From the NCBI GenBank assembly GCA_025352885.1, contig JANXRZ010000016.1, forward strand, positions 1-63,742: 63,742 nt of DNA. The letters are read 5' to 3'. The stretch is from Pseudomonadota bacterium (GTDB taxonomy: Bacteria > Pseudomonadota > Gammaproteobacteria > Burkholderiales > SG8-39). Below, one piece after another: positions 8,570-17,811 of this stretch. Each line of letters opens with the position of its first letter. Position 1 is the stretch's first letter. The notes below the pieces were generated by a model that was not told the DNA's origin, made no database searches, and saw nothing but the letters and a program-made list of their open reading frames with translations. A program made the position numbers and the translations under genes.

Positions 8570-9285
8570 GACTCCTGGACGTGCAGGGGCTGGAAGTGCG
8601 CTACGGCGGTATCCGCGCGGTGAAGGGCGTGGATTTCCATGTCGACGAAGGCGAACTCGTTTGCCTGATCGGCGCAAACGGGGCCGGGAAAACCAGCACG
8701 CTCAAGGCCCTGTGCGGGTTGTTGCCGGCCGCTGCCGGGTCGGTAAGCTATGCCGGGAAACTCGTGACCGGCCTGCCCTCTTTTCGCCTAGTGAAGGAAG
8801 GCCTCGTGCTCGTGCCCGAAGGCCGGGGCATCTTCGGCCAGCTGACGGTCGGGGAGAATCTCGCCATGGGTGCCTTCGCGCGTATCGACTCGGGCGAAGT
8901 GCGTCGGGACCTCGAGCGGATGCTTGCGCTCTTCCCGCGCCTGGCCGAGCGCAAGGCGCAGTCGGCCGGCACGCTTTCGGGCGGCGAGCAGCAGATGCTT
9001 GCGCTCGGGCGCGCCCTCATGAGCAAGCCTCGCCTGCTCGTGCTCGACGAGCCGAGCATGGGCCTTGCCCCGATGATGGTGACGAAGATCTTCGAGGTCG
9101 TGCGCCGCATCGCATCGGAGGGCGTGACCGTGCTCCTGGTCGAGCAGAACGCGCGTCTCGCGCTCGAAGCCGCGAGCCGGGGGTACGTCATGGAGTCCGG
9201 CGCGATCACGCTGAGCGGCGAAGCGCGCCAGCTGCTCGAGGATCCGCGTGTGCGCGATGCGTACCTGGGTGAAGAAGCGGCGTAG
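8566..9285 (+). CDS. livF: branched-chain amino-acid type ABC transporter ATPase LivF
   Basis: A 239-residue ABC ATPase pairing with LivG. Walker A is GANGAGKTS, signature LSGGEQQML, Walker B LLVLDEPSMGLAP, and the LivF-specific VPEGRGIF segment is present. The ATG at 8566 overlaps the livG stop (ATGA); an upstream in-frame start would lie inside livG. It is the last gene of this transporter operon; no hairpin terminator was seen after it, only a short palindrome. Confidence 0.92.
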   Translation: MRLLDVQGLEVRYGGIRAVKGVDFHVDEGELVCLIGANGAGKTSTLKALCGLLPAAAGSVSYAGKLVTGLPSFRLVKEGLVLVPEGRGIFGQLTVGENLAMGAFARIDSGEVRRDLERMLALFPRLAERKAQSAGTLSGGEQQMLALGRALMSKPRLLVLDEPSMGLAPMMVTKIFEVVRRIASEGVTVLLVEQNARLALEAASRGYVMESGAITLSGEARQLLEDPRVRDAYLGEEAA

Positions 9286-9290
9286 CAAAA

Positions 9291-9308
9291 TGTACTGGCA
9301 TAAGTACA
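9291..9308. repeat. 18-bp interrupted palindrome between livF and PBP gene
   Basis: TGTACT, a six-base spacer, then AGTACA, starting 5 bases after the livF stop and ending 50 bases before the penicillin-binding protein start. It lacks a T run, so it is not a standard terminator; it could be an operator. No factor is assigned. Confidence 0.5.
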
Positions 9309-9358
9309 CAAATTGGCCTGAGAGCCGCCCTGCGATTGGATCTACGAAATGAAATGTC

Positions 9359-11401
9359 ATGAATTTGCGCGCCACTCTCGATAAGGCGACCGCCTTCGCG
9401 GCGCAGAGCTCGCGCCGTGCCCTCACCGCCGTAAGACGCCACCCTGTTCGCGCGGCCCTCGTCATCCCGGGGCTGGCCCTCGCCTATGTACTGGCACTGG
9501 TTCCCTTCACGCCGGCCATTAAGGACCTGCGCAAGGCCAAATCCGAAAACCCTTCCGTGCTGATGTCGGTCGATGGCGTCGTCCTCGCCGAATTCCGCCG
9601 CCTGAACCGGCGCTGGGTCCCGTTGGACAAGATGGCCCCGAGCGTCGTCGAGGCACTGGTCGCAACCGAAGACCACCGGTTCTACTACCACCACGGCATC
9701 GACCTGCGCCGCACCGGTGCGGCGTTGCTGAGCACCCTGACGGGCAATTTGCAGGGCGGCTCGACCATTACGCAGCAACTCGCGCGCAATCTGTACCCCG
9801 AGGAAATCGGCCGCGCGCCCACGATCAACCGAAAGCTGAAGGAAGCGATCACGGCGTTGAAGATCGAGGCCGTGTACACCAAGCCGGAGATCCTCGAGAC
9901 CTACCTGAATACGGTGCCGTTCCTCTTCAACGCGTTCGGCATCGAGATGGCTGCGCGGACCTACTTCGACAAATCCGCTGAGCAGCTGGACGTGCTCGAA
10001 GGCGCGACGCTGGTCGGCATGCTCAAGGGCACGAGCGCCTACAACCCGGTGCTCCATCCGGAGCGGGCCTTGCAGCGGCGCAACCTCGTGCTCGACCAGA
10101 TGGTCCGGCGCGGCAAGCTGAAGCCCGCGCAGGCCCAAGCATTGCAACGCCGCCCTTTGAAACTGGACTTCGAGCGCCAGGTCGAGCCGCCGGGCGCCGC
10201 GCCCCATATTGCGCAGCAGGTCCGCAAATGGCTCATTGGGTGGGCCGACGGGCGCGACTACGACATCTATGCAGACGGGCTGGTCGTGCGCACGACCCTC
10301 GACTCCAAGCTGCAGCGGGCGGCCAACCAGGCGGTGACGCGGCAAATGACGCAGCTGCAAACGCTGGCCGACGGGCGGCGCAAGGCGGCTGAGGCGCGCC
10401 CCGTCCTGCAAGCGGGCTTCATGGCGCTCGATCCGCGCAACGGTGCCATCCGCGCGTGGGTCGGCAGCCGGGACTTCGCGCAGGAGCAGTTCGACCATGT
10501 CGGGCAGGCGCGCCGCCAGCCCGGGTCCACGTTCAAGCCCTTCGTCTATGGTGCGGCCTTGATGCAGGGCCTGAGCCCCGAATCCACGCTGATCGACCAG
10601 CCGGTGTCGATTCGCCTGCCCGGTGGCGAAGTGTGGTCGCCGACCGACGGCACGCCGCCCTCGGGCCAGCCAATGACCTTGCGCGACGGCCTGGCGTTTT
10701 CCAAGAACACGATCACGGCGCAACTCATGCAGAAGGTGGGACCTGCCAACGTCGCCCAGCTCGCGCGAACCATGGGCGTTCGGCAAAGCAAGCTCGACCC
10801 GGTCATGTCGCTCGCGCTCGGGACGAGCCCGGTCACCTTGCGTGAAATGGTTTCCGCCTACGCCACGATCGCGAACGAAGGCCGCTTCATCGAGCCGATC
10901 GTGGTCACGGGGGTGGAGGACCGCCACGGGAAGGTGCTCGAGGAGTTCAGGACGTATCGCGACCAGCAGCCGGCGATGCCGCGCGGCCAGGCGCTCGACC
11001 TCGTCAACATGATGCGCGGCGTGGTCGATGAAGGCACCGGCACTGCGATCCGCCAGCGCTATGGGATCGTCGCCGATGTCGCGGGCAAGACCGGCACGAC
11101 GCAGGAGAACACCGATGGCTGGTTCATCCTCATGCACCCGGAACTCGTGGCCGGCGCTCGCGTCGGCTACAACGACAACGAAGTGACGATGGGCACGTGG
11201 GGGCAGGGTGCGCGTAGCGCGTTGCCGATGGTTGGCGACTTCTTCCAGGTGGCGTTACGCAACCGAATCGTCGACCCGAATGTGGAGTTCGACATTCCTC
11301 GGCCGCGCCCCCGGCCGAAGCCCGAGCGCCAGCCGGAGTCACGGGGTCCCGAGGACATCGTGCGCGGGATCTTCAACGAACTCCGGCGGATCTTTCGCTA
11401 G
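9359..11401 (+). CDS. class A penicillin-binding protein (bifunctional transglycosylase/transpeptidase)
   Basis: A 680-residue cell-wall synthase with an N-terminal membrane anchor (about 31-51). The GT51 glycosyltransferase domain shows Glu104 in EDHRFY and GGSTITQQLARN at 133-144. The transpeptidase domain shows the nucleophile Ser390 in STFK, SKN at 448-450 and KTGTT at 577-581. The enzyme polymerises lipid II and cross-links peptidoglycan in the periplasm. It is shorter than MrcA (28427-30811), lacks that protein's inserted OB-like region, and ends in an Arg/Pro-rich tail. The spacing is closer to PBP1A-like than PBP1C enzymes, as no PBP1C C-terminal domain is seen. It is the second class A PBP in this window and probably a paralogue with a conditional role. 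Confidence 0.9.
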   Translation: MNLRATLDKATAFAAQSSRRALTAVRRHPVRAALVIPGLALAYVLALVPFTPAIKDLRKAKSENPSVLMSVDGVVLAEFRRLNRRWVPLDKMAPSVVEALVATEDHRFYYHHGIDLRRTGAALLSTLTGNLQGGSTITQQLARNLYPEEIGRAPTINRKLKEAITALKIEAVYTKPEILETYLNTVPFLFNAFGIEMAARTYFDKSAEQLDVLEGATLVGMLKGTSAYNPVLHPERALQRRNLVLDQMVRRGKLKPAQAQALQRRPLKLDFERQVEPPGAAPHIAQQVRKWLIGWADGRDYDIYADGLVVRTTLDSKLQRAANQAVTRQMTQLQTLADGRRKAAEARPVLQAGFMALDPRNGAIRAWVGSRDFAQEQFDHVGQARRQPGSTFKPFVYGAALMQGLSPESTLIDQPVSIRLPGGEVWSPTDGTPPSGQPMTLRDGLAFSKNTITAQLMQKVGPANVAQLARTMGVRQSKLDPVMSLALGTSPVTLREMVSAYATIANEGRFIEPIVVTGVEDRHGKVLEEFRTYRDQQPAMPRGQALDLVNMMRGVVDEGTGTAIRQRYGIVADVAGKTGTTQENTDGWFILMHPELVAGARVGYNDNEVTMGTWGQGARSALPMVGDFFQVALRNRIVDPNVEFDIPRPRPRPKPERQPESRGPEDIVRGIFNELRRIFR

Positions 11402-11402
11402 C

Positions 11403-12431
11403 TCAGGGCTTGGCGAGGTCCGCCGCGGTCGTGAAGCTGTCCGCGTAGAACTCGTCTTCGGGCAGCTTGCATTTGGAGAGGAAGTCGGCGCGGGCCGAAT
11501 CGACCATGATCGGCACGCCGCAGGCATAGACCTGGTAGCCGGACAGGTCGGGGAAATCGTCCATGACCGCCCGGTGAACGAACCCGGTGCGGCCCTTCCA
11601 GCCGTCTTCGGGAAGGGCGTCGGAAATGACCGGCACATAGTCGAAGAACGCCGCGTAGTGGGTCGCCCACTTTTGCGCGAGCTCGTGGAGGTAGAGGTCG
11701 TGCGGCCGGCGCCCGCCCCAGAAAAGCGTCATCGGCCGGGTAATTTGCTTATGGAGCGCGTGCTCGATGATCGACTTGATCGGCGCGAAGCCCGTGCCCG
11801 AAGCGACGAACACGATCGGCTTCTCGGAGTCTTCGCGCAGGAAGAACGTGCCTAACGGCGCCTCGAACCGCAGGATGTCCTTCTCCTTCATCTTCCCGAA
11901 CACGTGGTCGGTGAACTGCCCGCCGGGCACGTGGCGCACATGGATCTCGACCAGCTCATCGTCGTGCGGCGCGTTGCCCATCGAGAAGCTGCGGCGCGTG
12001 CCGTCGCGCAGGAGGAATTCGAGGTACTGGCCGGCGAGGAACTGCAGCCGCTCGCTTGCAGGCAACTTGAGGTGCAGGACCATCACGTCATGCGTGACCT
12101 TGGCCAGCTTGTGGATGCGGCAAGGCAGCGTCTTCACCTGGATATCGCCGGCCTTGCCGACGAGGCGCGCTTCGAGCACGCAATCGGTCAGCGGCTTGGC
12201 CTGGCAGAAGAGTGCCTTGCCCTGTTCCCGCTCGGCCGCAGGCAGCGCTTTTTCCTGGTAGACGCCGTAGTCCACGGACCCTGAAATGATCTTGCCTTTG
12301 CAGGAACCACAGGCGCCGTTCTTGCAGCCGTACGGGATCACGAGTCCGGAGCGCAAAGCCGCGGTGAGGACGGATTCGTCGTCTTCGACCTGGAACGTCT
12401 GCCCGCCGGGGGAAAGGGTTACGGTGTGCAT
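11403..12431 (-). CDS. 2Fe-2S/FAD/NAD(P)H oxidoreductase (CDP-6-deoxy-3,4-glucoseen reductase-like)
   Basis: A 342-residue electron-transfer flavoprotein. Residues 1-90 are a plant-type ferredoxin domain with cluster ligands Cys36, Cys41, Cys44 and Cys76. It is followed by a ferredoxin-NADP reductase module with the FAD motif RSFSMGN and the nucleotide motif GTGFAPI. This order (ferredoxin first) matches the AscD / CDP-6-deoxy-delta-3,4-glucoseen reductase group, which is common in betaproteobacteria as a stand-alone gene of uncertain substrate. No deoxysugar genes are nearby, so the sugar role is doubtful. The ATG at 12431 is chosen because the ferredoxin fold begins at once. It is divergent from the SDR-like gene with 18 bases between starts. 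Confidence 0.85.
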   Translation of the reverse strand: MHTVTLSPGGQTFQVEDDESVLTAALRSGLVIPYGCKNGACGSCKGKIISGSVDYGVYQEKALPAAEREQGKALFCQAKPLTDCVLEARLVGKAGDIQVKTLPCRIHKLAKVTHDVMVLHLKLPASERLQFLAGQYLEFLLRDGTRRSFSMGNAPHDDELVEIHVRHVPGGQFTDHVFGKMKEKDILRFEAPLGTFFLREDSEKPIVFVASGTGFAPIKSIIEHALHKQITRPMTLFWGGRRPHDLYLHELAQKWATHYAAFFDYVPVISDALPEDGWKGRTGFVHRAVMDDFPDLSGYQVYACGVPIMVDSARADFLSKCKLPEDEFYADSFTTAADLAKP

Positions 12432-12437
12432 GGTGCG

Positions 12438-12443
12438 TAAAAT
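12438..12443 (+). promoter_or_regulatory. candidate -10 box for the SDR-like gene (leaderless arrangement)
   Basis: TAAAAT, six bases before the ATG at 12450, with no Shine-Dalgarno between. If used, transcription would begin at or next to the start codon. No convincing -35 hexamer is visible. Confidence 0.4.
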
Positions 12444-12449
12444 GGCGGG

Positions 12450-13283
12450 ATGAAGCGCCTGTTGATGGTAGGTTTCGGCGACATTGCCCATCGTACCGCT
12501 GCCATGCTGCCCAAAGGGGTCGCGGTGCGCGCTGTTTCGCGTGACACCGGCGTGAATCTCGACCGGCCTGACGCGCTTCACTCAGTCGCGGGTTGGGCCG
12601 ATGCGGTCCTGCATTGCGCCCCGCCTCCCGGCACGGGATCCGGCGACCCGCGCACGGCCAACCTGCTGGCCGCGCTCGAAGCGGGGGGCATTCTACCAAG
12701 CCGCCTTGTCTACATCAGCACGAGCGGCGTGTACGGCGATTGCGGTGGCGCACTGGTCGAAGAGGCGCGCGCAGTGAATCCACAATCGGATCGAGCGGCG
12801 CGCCGCGTGGACGCCGAACGCATGCTGCAGGCATGGGGCGAGCGGCACGAGGTGGCGATCGTCGTCCTCAGGGCCCCGGGGATTTACGCCGCCGAGCGCC
12901 TGCCTATCGAGCGGCTGAGGCAGGGCACGCCCGTGCTGGCCGAGCCTGACGACGTGTACACCAACCATATCCACGCGGACGATCTCGCGCGGATCGCCCG
13001 GGCTTCGCTTGAACCGACTGCGCCCGCCGGGGTCTATAACGCCTGTGACGACACTCACCTCAAGATGGGCGACTGGTTCGACCTGCTCGCCGATCGGCTT
13101 GGACTGCCCAGGCCGCCGCGGATCTCGCGCAGCGAAGCAGCTGGAAGGATCCCCGCGCCGCTCCTGTCCTTCATGGGCGAAAGCCGCCGCCTGTCGAACC
13201 GGAAAATGAAAGAAGTTCTCGGCGTGAAGCTCGCGTTTCCAACGGTGTTCGAGGGCGTGCCGCCCGCCAGGCGGGTCGCGTGA
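12450..13283 (+). CDS. SDR/NAD-dependent epimerase-like protein (YeeZ-type)
   Basis: A 277-residue Rossmann-fold protein. The dinucleotide motif is GFGDIA at 8-13, followed by YISTSGVYGD near residues 87-96, as in atypical short-chain dehydrogenases related to YeeZ and epimerases. The classical YxxxK pair is not obvious, so catalytic activity is uncertain. Its stop overlaps the GTG start of cutA by 4 bases, so it heads an SDR-cutA-dsbD operon. Substrate unknown. Confidence 0.7.
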   Translation: MKRLLMVGFGDIAHRTAAMLPKGVAVRAVSRDTGVNLDRPDALHSVAGWADAVLHCAPPPGTGSGDPRTANLLAALEAGGILPSRLVYISTSGVYGDCGGALVEEARAVNPQSDRAARRVDAERMLQAWGERHEVAIVVLRAPGIYAAERLPIERLRQGTPVLAEPDDVYTNHIHADDLARIARASLEPTAPAGVYNACDDTHLKMGDWFDLLADRLGLPRPPRISRSEAAGRIPAPLLSFMGESRRLSNRKMKEVLGVKLAFPTVFEGVPPARRVA

Positions 13284-13597
13284 GCGCGCTGGTCGTCCTC
13301 ACGAACCTTCCGGACCGTGCGTCGGCCGAGAAGCTTGCCGATTCCCTGGTTGCCTCGAAAGTGGCCGCATGTGTCAACATCCTCGCCCCGTGCCGTTCGG
13401 TTTATCGCTGGAACGACGCCGTGCAGCATGATGAGGAACACCCGATGCTGATCAAGACGACCTCCGAGCGGTATGCCGATCTCGAAGCCGCAATTCGCGC
13501 GCGGCATCCGTATGAGCTGCCCGAGATCATCGCGCTCAGTGTCGAGCGCGGCTTGCCCGCGTATCTCGATTGGGTCGCCACCGAGACTCGCTCATGA
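13280..13597 (+). CDS. cutA: divalent-cation tolerance protein CutA
   Basis: A 105-residue CutA1 protein, a trimeric ferredoxin-like fold family linked to copper and divalent metal tolerance through an unclear mechanism. The family features AACVNILAPCRSVYRW and HPYELPEIIAL are intact. The start is GTG at 13280, overlapping the upstream stop by 4 bases; the stop overlaps the dsbD start by 4 bases. The cutA-dsbD pairing is widespread in proteobacteria and supports both calls. Confidence 0.93.
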   Translation: MSALVVLTNLPDRASAEKLADSLVASKVAACVNILAPCRSVYRWNDAVQHDEEHPMLIKTTSERYADLEAAIRARHPYELPEIIALSVERGLPAYLDWVATETRS

Positions 13598-15204
13598 GCG
13601 TGCTGCGGTTCCTCGCGCTCGTGCTGGGCGTCTTTTCCGGACTGGCGCACGCCGTCTCCGAAGCCGATTTGCTCGAACCCGAAAAAGCCTTCCGCATGTC
13701 CACGCGTGCGCTCGACGACAGGACGGTCGAAGTCCGGTTCGACATCGCCGACGGGTATTACCTCTACCGAGAGCGATTCCAGTTCGAGGCCGAGCCAGGA
13801 TTTGGCGCCGCTTTCAAGCTGGGCAAGCCGGAGTTCCCAGCCGGCTTGCGCAAGAAGGACGAATTCTTCGGCGAGGTCGAGACGTATCGTAAGGCGGTCG
13901 TCGTGCGCGTGCCGGTCGAAAAATCCGGCAGCGGCGGCGATACGCTGAAAGTGGCCGTGACCTCGCAAGGGTGCGCGGACGTGGGCGTTTGCTACGTACC
14001 TTTGCTGACCCGGGCGAGCGTGAAGCTGGGCGCGGCGGGGTCTTCGGTGCCCGGCGTGCCATCGCTCAGCCAGGGGCCCGACTCGGTCCAGCCCAATCCA
14101 CGGTTCTCGACGTCGGCGAGCGATTTCGACATCGTCGCGCTGTTCGAGTCCGGCAGCTTCTGGCTGGTGCTCGCGAGTTTCCTCGGCTTCGGATTGCTGC
14201 TCGCCTTCACGCCCTGCATGCTGCCGATGATCCCGATCCTCTCGGGCATCATCGCCGGCGAAGGGCGCGACCTCAACAAGGTGCGCGCCTTGATTCTCTC
14301 GTCAGCGTACGTGCTCGGGATGGCGGTGACCTACGCGATCGCAGGCGTCGCGGCGGCGTATTCGGGGACCCTGATCGCGGCGGCTTTGCAGAACCCCTGG
14401 GTGTTGTCGGCCTTTGCGCTGGTTTTCGTCTGGCTCGCCCTCTCGATGTTCGGGGTGCACGACGTGCAACTGCCCTCCTTCCTGCACCAGCGGCTCTCGA
14501 GCACCCACCAGAAACTGCGCGGCGGGCATGTTGCATCCGTAGCGGGCATGGGAGTGCTCTCGGCCGTCATCGTCAGTCCCTGCGTCGCGGCGCCACTCGC
14601 AGGCGCGCTGCTGTACATCAGCCAGACGCGTGACGTAGTGCTCGGCGGCGGGGCGTTGTTTGCCATGGCGCTGGGCATGGGGGTCCCGCTCGTTGTGGTG
14701 GGCGTATCCGAAGGCGCATTCCTGCCGCGATCCGGGCCTTGGATGGTGACCGTCAAGAAATTCTTCGGCGTGTTGCTGCTCGCGGTGGCGGTTTGGATCA
14801 TCTGGCCGGTGGCCTCGCCCTTCCTCATGCCGAAACCGGCGCCTCACGGCCTCACCTTCGAACGGGTAAGTTCCATCGAGCAGTTGAACGAGAAGCTTCG
14901 CGCGCCCGGCCGGCCGGTGATGCTCGACTTCTATGCGGACTGGTGCGTGTCCTGCAAAGAGATGGAGGCCTTCACGTTCACCGACGAGAAGGTGAAGGCG
15001 AAAATGAAGGGGCTGCTGCTCCTGCAGGCGGACGTGACCGGGAACACTGAGGAGCACAAGGCCTTGCTCAAGCGCTTCTCCCTCTTCGGGCCGCCGGGCA
15101 TCATCTTCTTCGATGAGCGCGGCGCCGAGATTCGCGGCCTGCGGGTGATCGGCTACCAGAAGGCCGACAAGTTCCTCGCGGTGCTGCAGCGGGCTGGCGG
15201 CTGA
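13594..15204 (+). CDS. dsbD: thiol:disulfide interchange protein DsbD
   Basis: A 536-residue inner-membrane reductant conduit that passes electrons from cytoplasmic thioredoxin to periplasmic disulfide isomerases and cytochrome c maturation. All three redox pairs are visible: Cys127/Cys133 in the N-terminal periplasmic domain, Cys208 (TPCMLP) and Cys330 (SPCVAAP) in the membrane domain, and Cys451/Cys454 (DWCVSC) in the C-terminal thioredoxin domain. A signal peptide ends near residue 20 (AHA). The ATG at 13594 overlaps the cutA stop. The many c-type cytochromes in this window are plausible beneficiaries. Confidence 0.95.
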   Translation: MSVLRFLALVLGVFSGLAHAVSEADLLEPEKAFRMSTRALDDRTVEVRFDIADGYYLYRERFQFEAEPGFGAAFKLGKPEFPAGLRKKDEFFGEVETYRKAVVVRVPVEKSGSGGDTLKVAVTSQGCADVGVCYVPLLTRASVKLGAAGSSVPGVPSLSQGPDSVQPNPRFSTSASDFDIVALFESGSFWLVLASFLGFGLLLAFTPCMLPMIPILSGIIAGEGRDLNKVRALILSSAYVLGMAVTYAIAGVAAAYSGTLIAAALQNPWVLSAFALVFVWLALSMFGVHDVQLPSFLHQRLSSTHQKLRGGHVASVAGMGVLSAVIVSPCVAAPLAGALLYISQTRDVVLGGGALFAMALGMGVPLVVVGVSEGAFLPRSGPWMVTVKKFFGVLLLAVAVWIIWPVASPFLMPKPAPHGLTFERVSSIEQLNEKLRAPGRPVMLDFYADWCVSCKEMEAFTFTDEKVKAKMKGLLLLQADVTGNTEEHKALLKRFSLFGPPGIIFFDERGAEIRGLRVIGYQKADKFLAVLQRAGG

Positions 15205-16275
<1,071 letters not shown>

Positions 16276-16276
16276 G

Positions 16277-16438
16277 ATTCCGGTGATTTAAATTTTCCGG
16301 AACTTTTATGTTTGGACCCGATCTTATCTACAGACGATGTGAGTCGTCTCCCGCTTCTCCTCCCTGAGCGGGAGCCTTAATTCCAAGTTAAGGCATTTTT
16401 GCCCCCGGTTTACTCCCCTTTACCGGGGGCCTTTTATT
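16277..16438 (+). ncRNA. candidate structured small RNA in the hemB-engB intergenic region
   Basis: Five consecutive perfect inverted repeats fill this gap on the plus strand: TTCCGG/CCGGAA (16278-16302), AGACGA/TCGTCT (16332-16349), CCCGCT/AGCGGG (16350-16372), GCCTTAA/TTAAGGC (16374-16394, followed by ATTTTT) and the 9-bp GCCCCCGGT/ACCGGGGGC (16401-16430, followed by CTTTTATTT). The last is a rho-independent terminator in plus orientation although no plus-strand protein gene precedes it. The loop of the third hairpin contains CTCCTCCC (16357-16364), complementary to strong Shine-Dalgarno sequences; the terminator loop is also C/U-rich. These traits fit a trans-acting regulatory RNA of about 155 nucleotides. 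No coding frame of note is present. Family assignment would need a covariance-model search. Confidence 0.72.
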
Positions 16439-16439
16439 T
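16401..16439 (+). terminator. rho-independent terminator of the candidate sRNA, overlapping engB 3' end
   Basis: A 9-bp GC-rich stem (16401-16409 with 16422-16430) is followed by CTTTTATTT. On the minus strand the hairpin is followed by A residues, so it does not terminate engB. The engB stop codon (16420-16422) lies at the loop/stem border. Confidence 0.85.
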
Positions 16440-17052
16440 CTGCCGCGAGCCAGTTGTCGATGAGCTCGCGGGTTTGCTCAACGCCCTGGCGGGTCTGGCT
16501 CGAGAAGAACAGGACATCGCCAGGGAGGCCGAGTTCTTTCAACCCCTTCTGCGCGGCGATCAGGGTGCGGCCCTGTTCGCTCTTGGTGAGCTTGTCTGCC
16601 TTTGTAAGCAGCACGAGGACCTTTCGCTCCAGCGGCGCCAGCCACCCCAGAAGCTGCACGTCGAGCGGCGTGAGGGGCCGCCGCGCGTCCATGAGGGAAA
16701 CCACCGCGAGGAGCGATCGCCTAGTCTGCAGATACCCCGCTACCAGCTTGCCCCAGTCGTCCCGGACTCCATGCGGAACCTTTGCGTAGCCATACCCGGG
16801 GAGGTCGACCAGCCGCGCGTTGGGGCCAAGCGAGAAAAAATTGATGAGTTGCGTGCGGCCCGGTGTTTTGCTGACAAAGGCAAGCCGCCTGCGATTTGCG
16901 AGCACGTTCAGCGCGCTGGACTTGCCGACATTGGATCGTCCAACGAACGCAATCTCGGGGAGCTCATCCTGCGGCAAGCCCTCGAGCTGGCTTGCGGAGA
17001 TCAGGAACTGCACATCGGAGAAGGCAGGGGACAGCGGCTTGGGCGCAGGCAT
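16420..17052 (-). CDS. engB: ribosome biogenesis GTPase YihA/EngB
   Basis: A 210-residue TRAFAC GTPase needed for 50S ribosome assembly and cell division. G1 is GRSNVGKS at 38-45, G3 is DLPGYGYA starting at 83, and G4 is TKAD. The start ATG at 17052 gives the family's usual length. The frame continues upstream into the cytochrome c4 gene, but those residues are antisense shadow. It is divergent from cytochrome c4, a common arrangement in betaproteobacteria. Confidence 0.95.
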   Translation of the reverse strand: MPAPKPLSPAFSDVQFLISASQLEGLPQDELPEIAFVGRSNVGKSSALNVLANRRRLAFVSKTPGRTQLINFFSLGPNARLVDLPGYGYAKVPHGVRDDWGKLVAGYLQTRRSLLAVVSLMDARRPLTPLDVQLLGWLAPLERKVLVLLTKADKLTKSEQGRTLIAAQKGLKELGLPGDVLFFSSQTRQGVEQTRELIDNWLAAEIKGPR

Positions 17053-17068
17053 GGGAATCACGGAAGGT

Positions 17069-17081
17069 GTTATAGAATAAC
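17069..17081. promoter_or_regulatory. palindromic AT-rich box between engB and cytochrome c4
   Basis: GTTAT-AGA-ATAAC, a 13-base palindrome in an otherwise GC-rich 58-base gap. It reads as a possible -10 element in both directions (TAGAAT rightward, TATTCT leftward), so it may serve both divergent genes. -35 elements are not clear. Confidence 0.35.
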
Positions 17082-17110
17082 GGGTTTGCAGCGGGATCGA
17101 GGGAGAAAAG

Positions 17111-17764
17111 ATGAAGCGATTGCTGGCGCTGGTGGGCAGCGTGGCCCTGATGGTCGTGGCGGGCTCGGGCTTTGCCGCGGACGCCGCGCCGAAACAGCCT
17201 GCCAAGATCGATCCTGCGAAGGGGCAGGCTATTGCAGGCCAGGTATGCGTCGCTTGCCACGGGGCGGACGGCAACAGCGTTGCGCCCGCCAATCCCAAGA
17301 TCGCGGGCCAGTTCCCGGAGTACCTCAATAAGCAGCTCGTCAATTTCAAGCCGAAGGACGGCAAGAAGCCCGAGCGCGAGAACCCGGTCATGAACGGCAT
17401 GGTGGCCAACCTTTCGGCCGAGGACATGCAGAGCCTCGCTGCCTATTATTCCGGGCAGAAGCTCAAGCCTGCGGTAGCCAAGGATAAGGCCCTGGCTGCG
17501 GCTGGCCAGAAGCTCTGGCGCGGCGGCAATGCTTCCAGCGGCGTGCCGGCTTGCGCCGGATGCCATGGACCGGACGGCTCGGGCATTCCGGCTCAATATC
17601 CGCGCATCGCCGGCCAGTACGCCGAGTACATCGAAGCGCAGCTCAAGTCCTTCCAGGCCGGCCAGCGCGCGAACGACCCGAACGGCATGATGCGCGGCGC
17701 GACTGCGCGCATGACCGACCGCGAGATCAAGGCTGTTTCCGAATACGCGGCCGGACTGCGCTAG
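17111..17764 (+). CDS. dihaem cytochrome c4
   Basis: A 217-residue periplasmic dihaem cytochrome c. A signal peptide (about 1-22, ending GFA) is followed by two homologous class I domains with haem motifs CVACH at 46-50 and CAGCH at 148-152. Each has the KIAGQ/RIAGQ segment and a later Met-containing loop typical of cytochrome c4. It probably donates electrons to a terminal oxidase. GAGGGAGAAA precedes the ATG. It is followed after 47 bases by a cytochrome b561 gene and then cytochrome c', an apparent three-gene electron-transfer operon. Confidence 0.93.
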   Translation: MKRLLALVGSVALMVVAGSGFAADAAPKQPAKIDPAKGQAIAGQVCVACHGADGNSVAPANPKIAGQFPEYLNKQLVNFKPKDGKKPERENPVMNGMVANLSAEDMQSLAAYYSGQKLKPAVAKDKALAAAGQKLWRGGNASSGVPACAGCHGPDGSGIPAQYPRIAGQYAEYIEAQLKSFQAGQRANDPNGMMRGATARMTDREIKAVSEYAAGLR

Positions 17765-17811
17765 AGCCCGCGGAATAAGCGGGCCGCTCTTGCTGTTTAA
17801 GCGGTACAGCC

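Noticed and set aside
9206-11137. A 643-codon frame antisense to the class A PBP
   Set aside because: No domain and biased composition; the sense strand carries all GT51 and transpeptidase motifs.
16277-16438. 6S RNA or tmRNA as identity of the hemB-engB RNA
   Set aside because: 6S RNA folds as one long rod with a central bubble, and tmRNA has a tRNA-like end; here the hairpins are short and consecutive.
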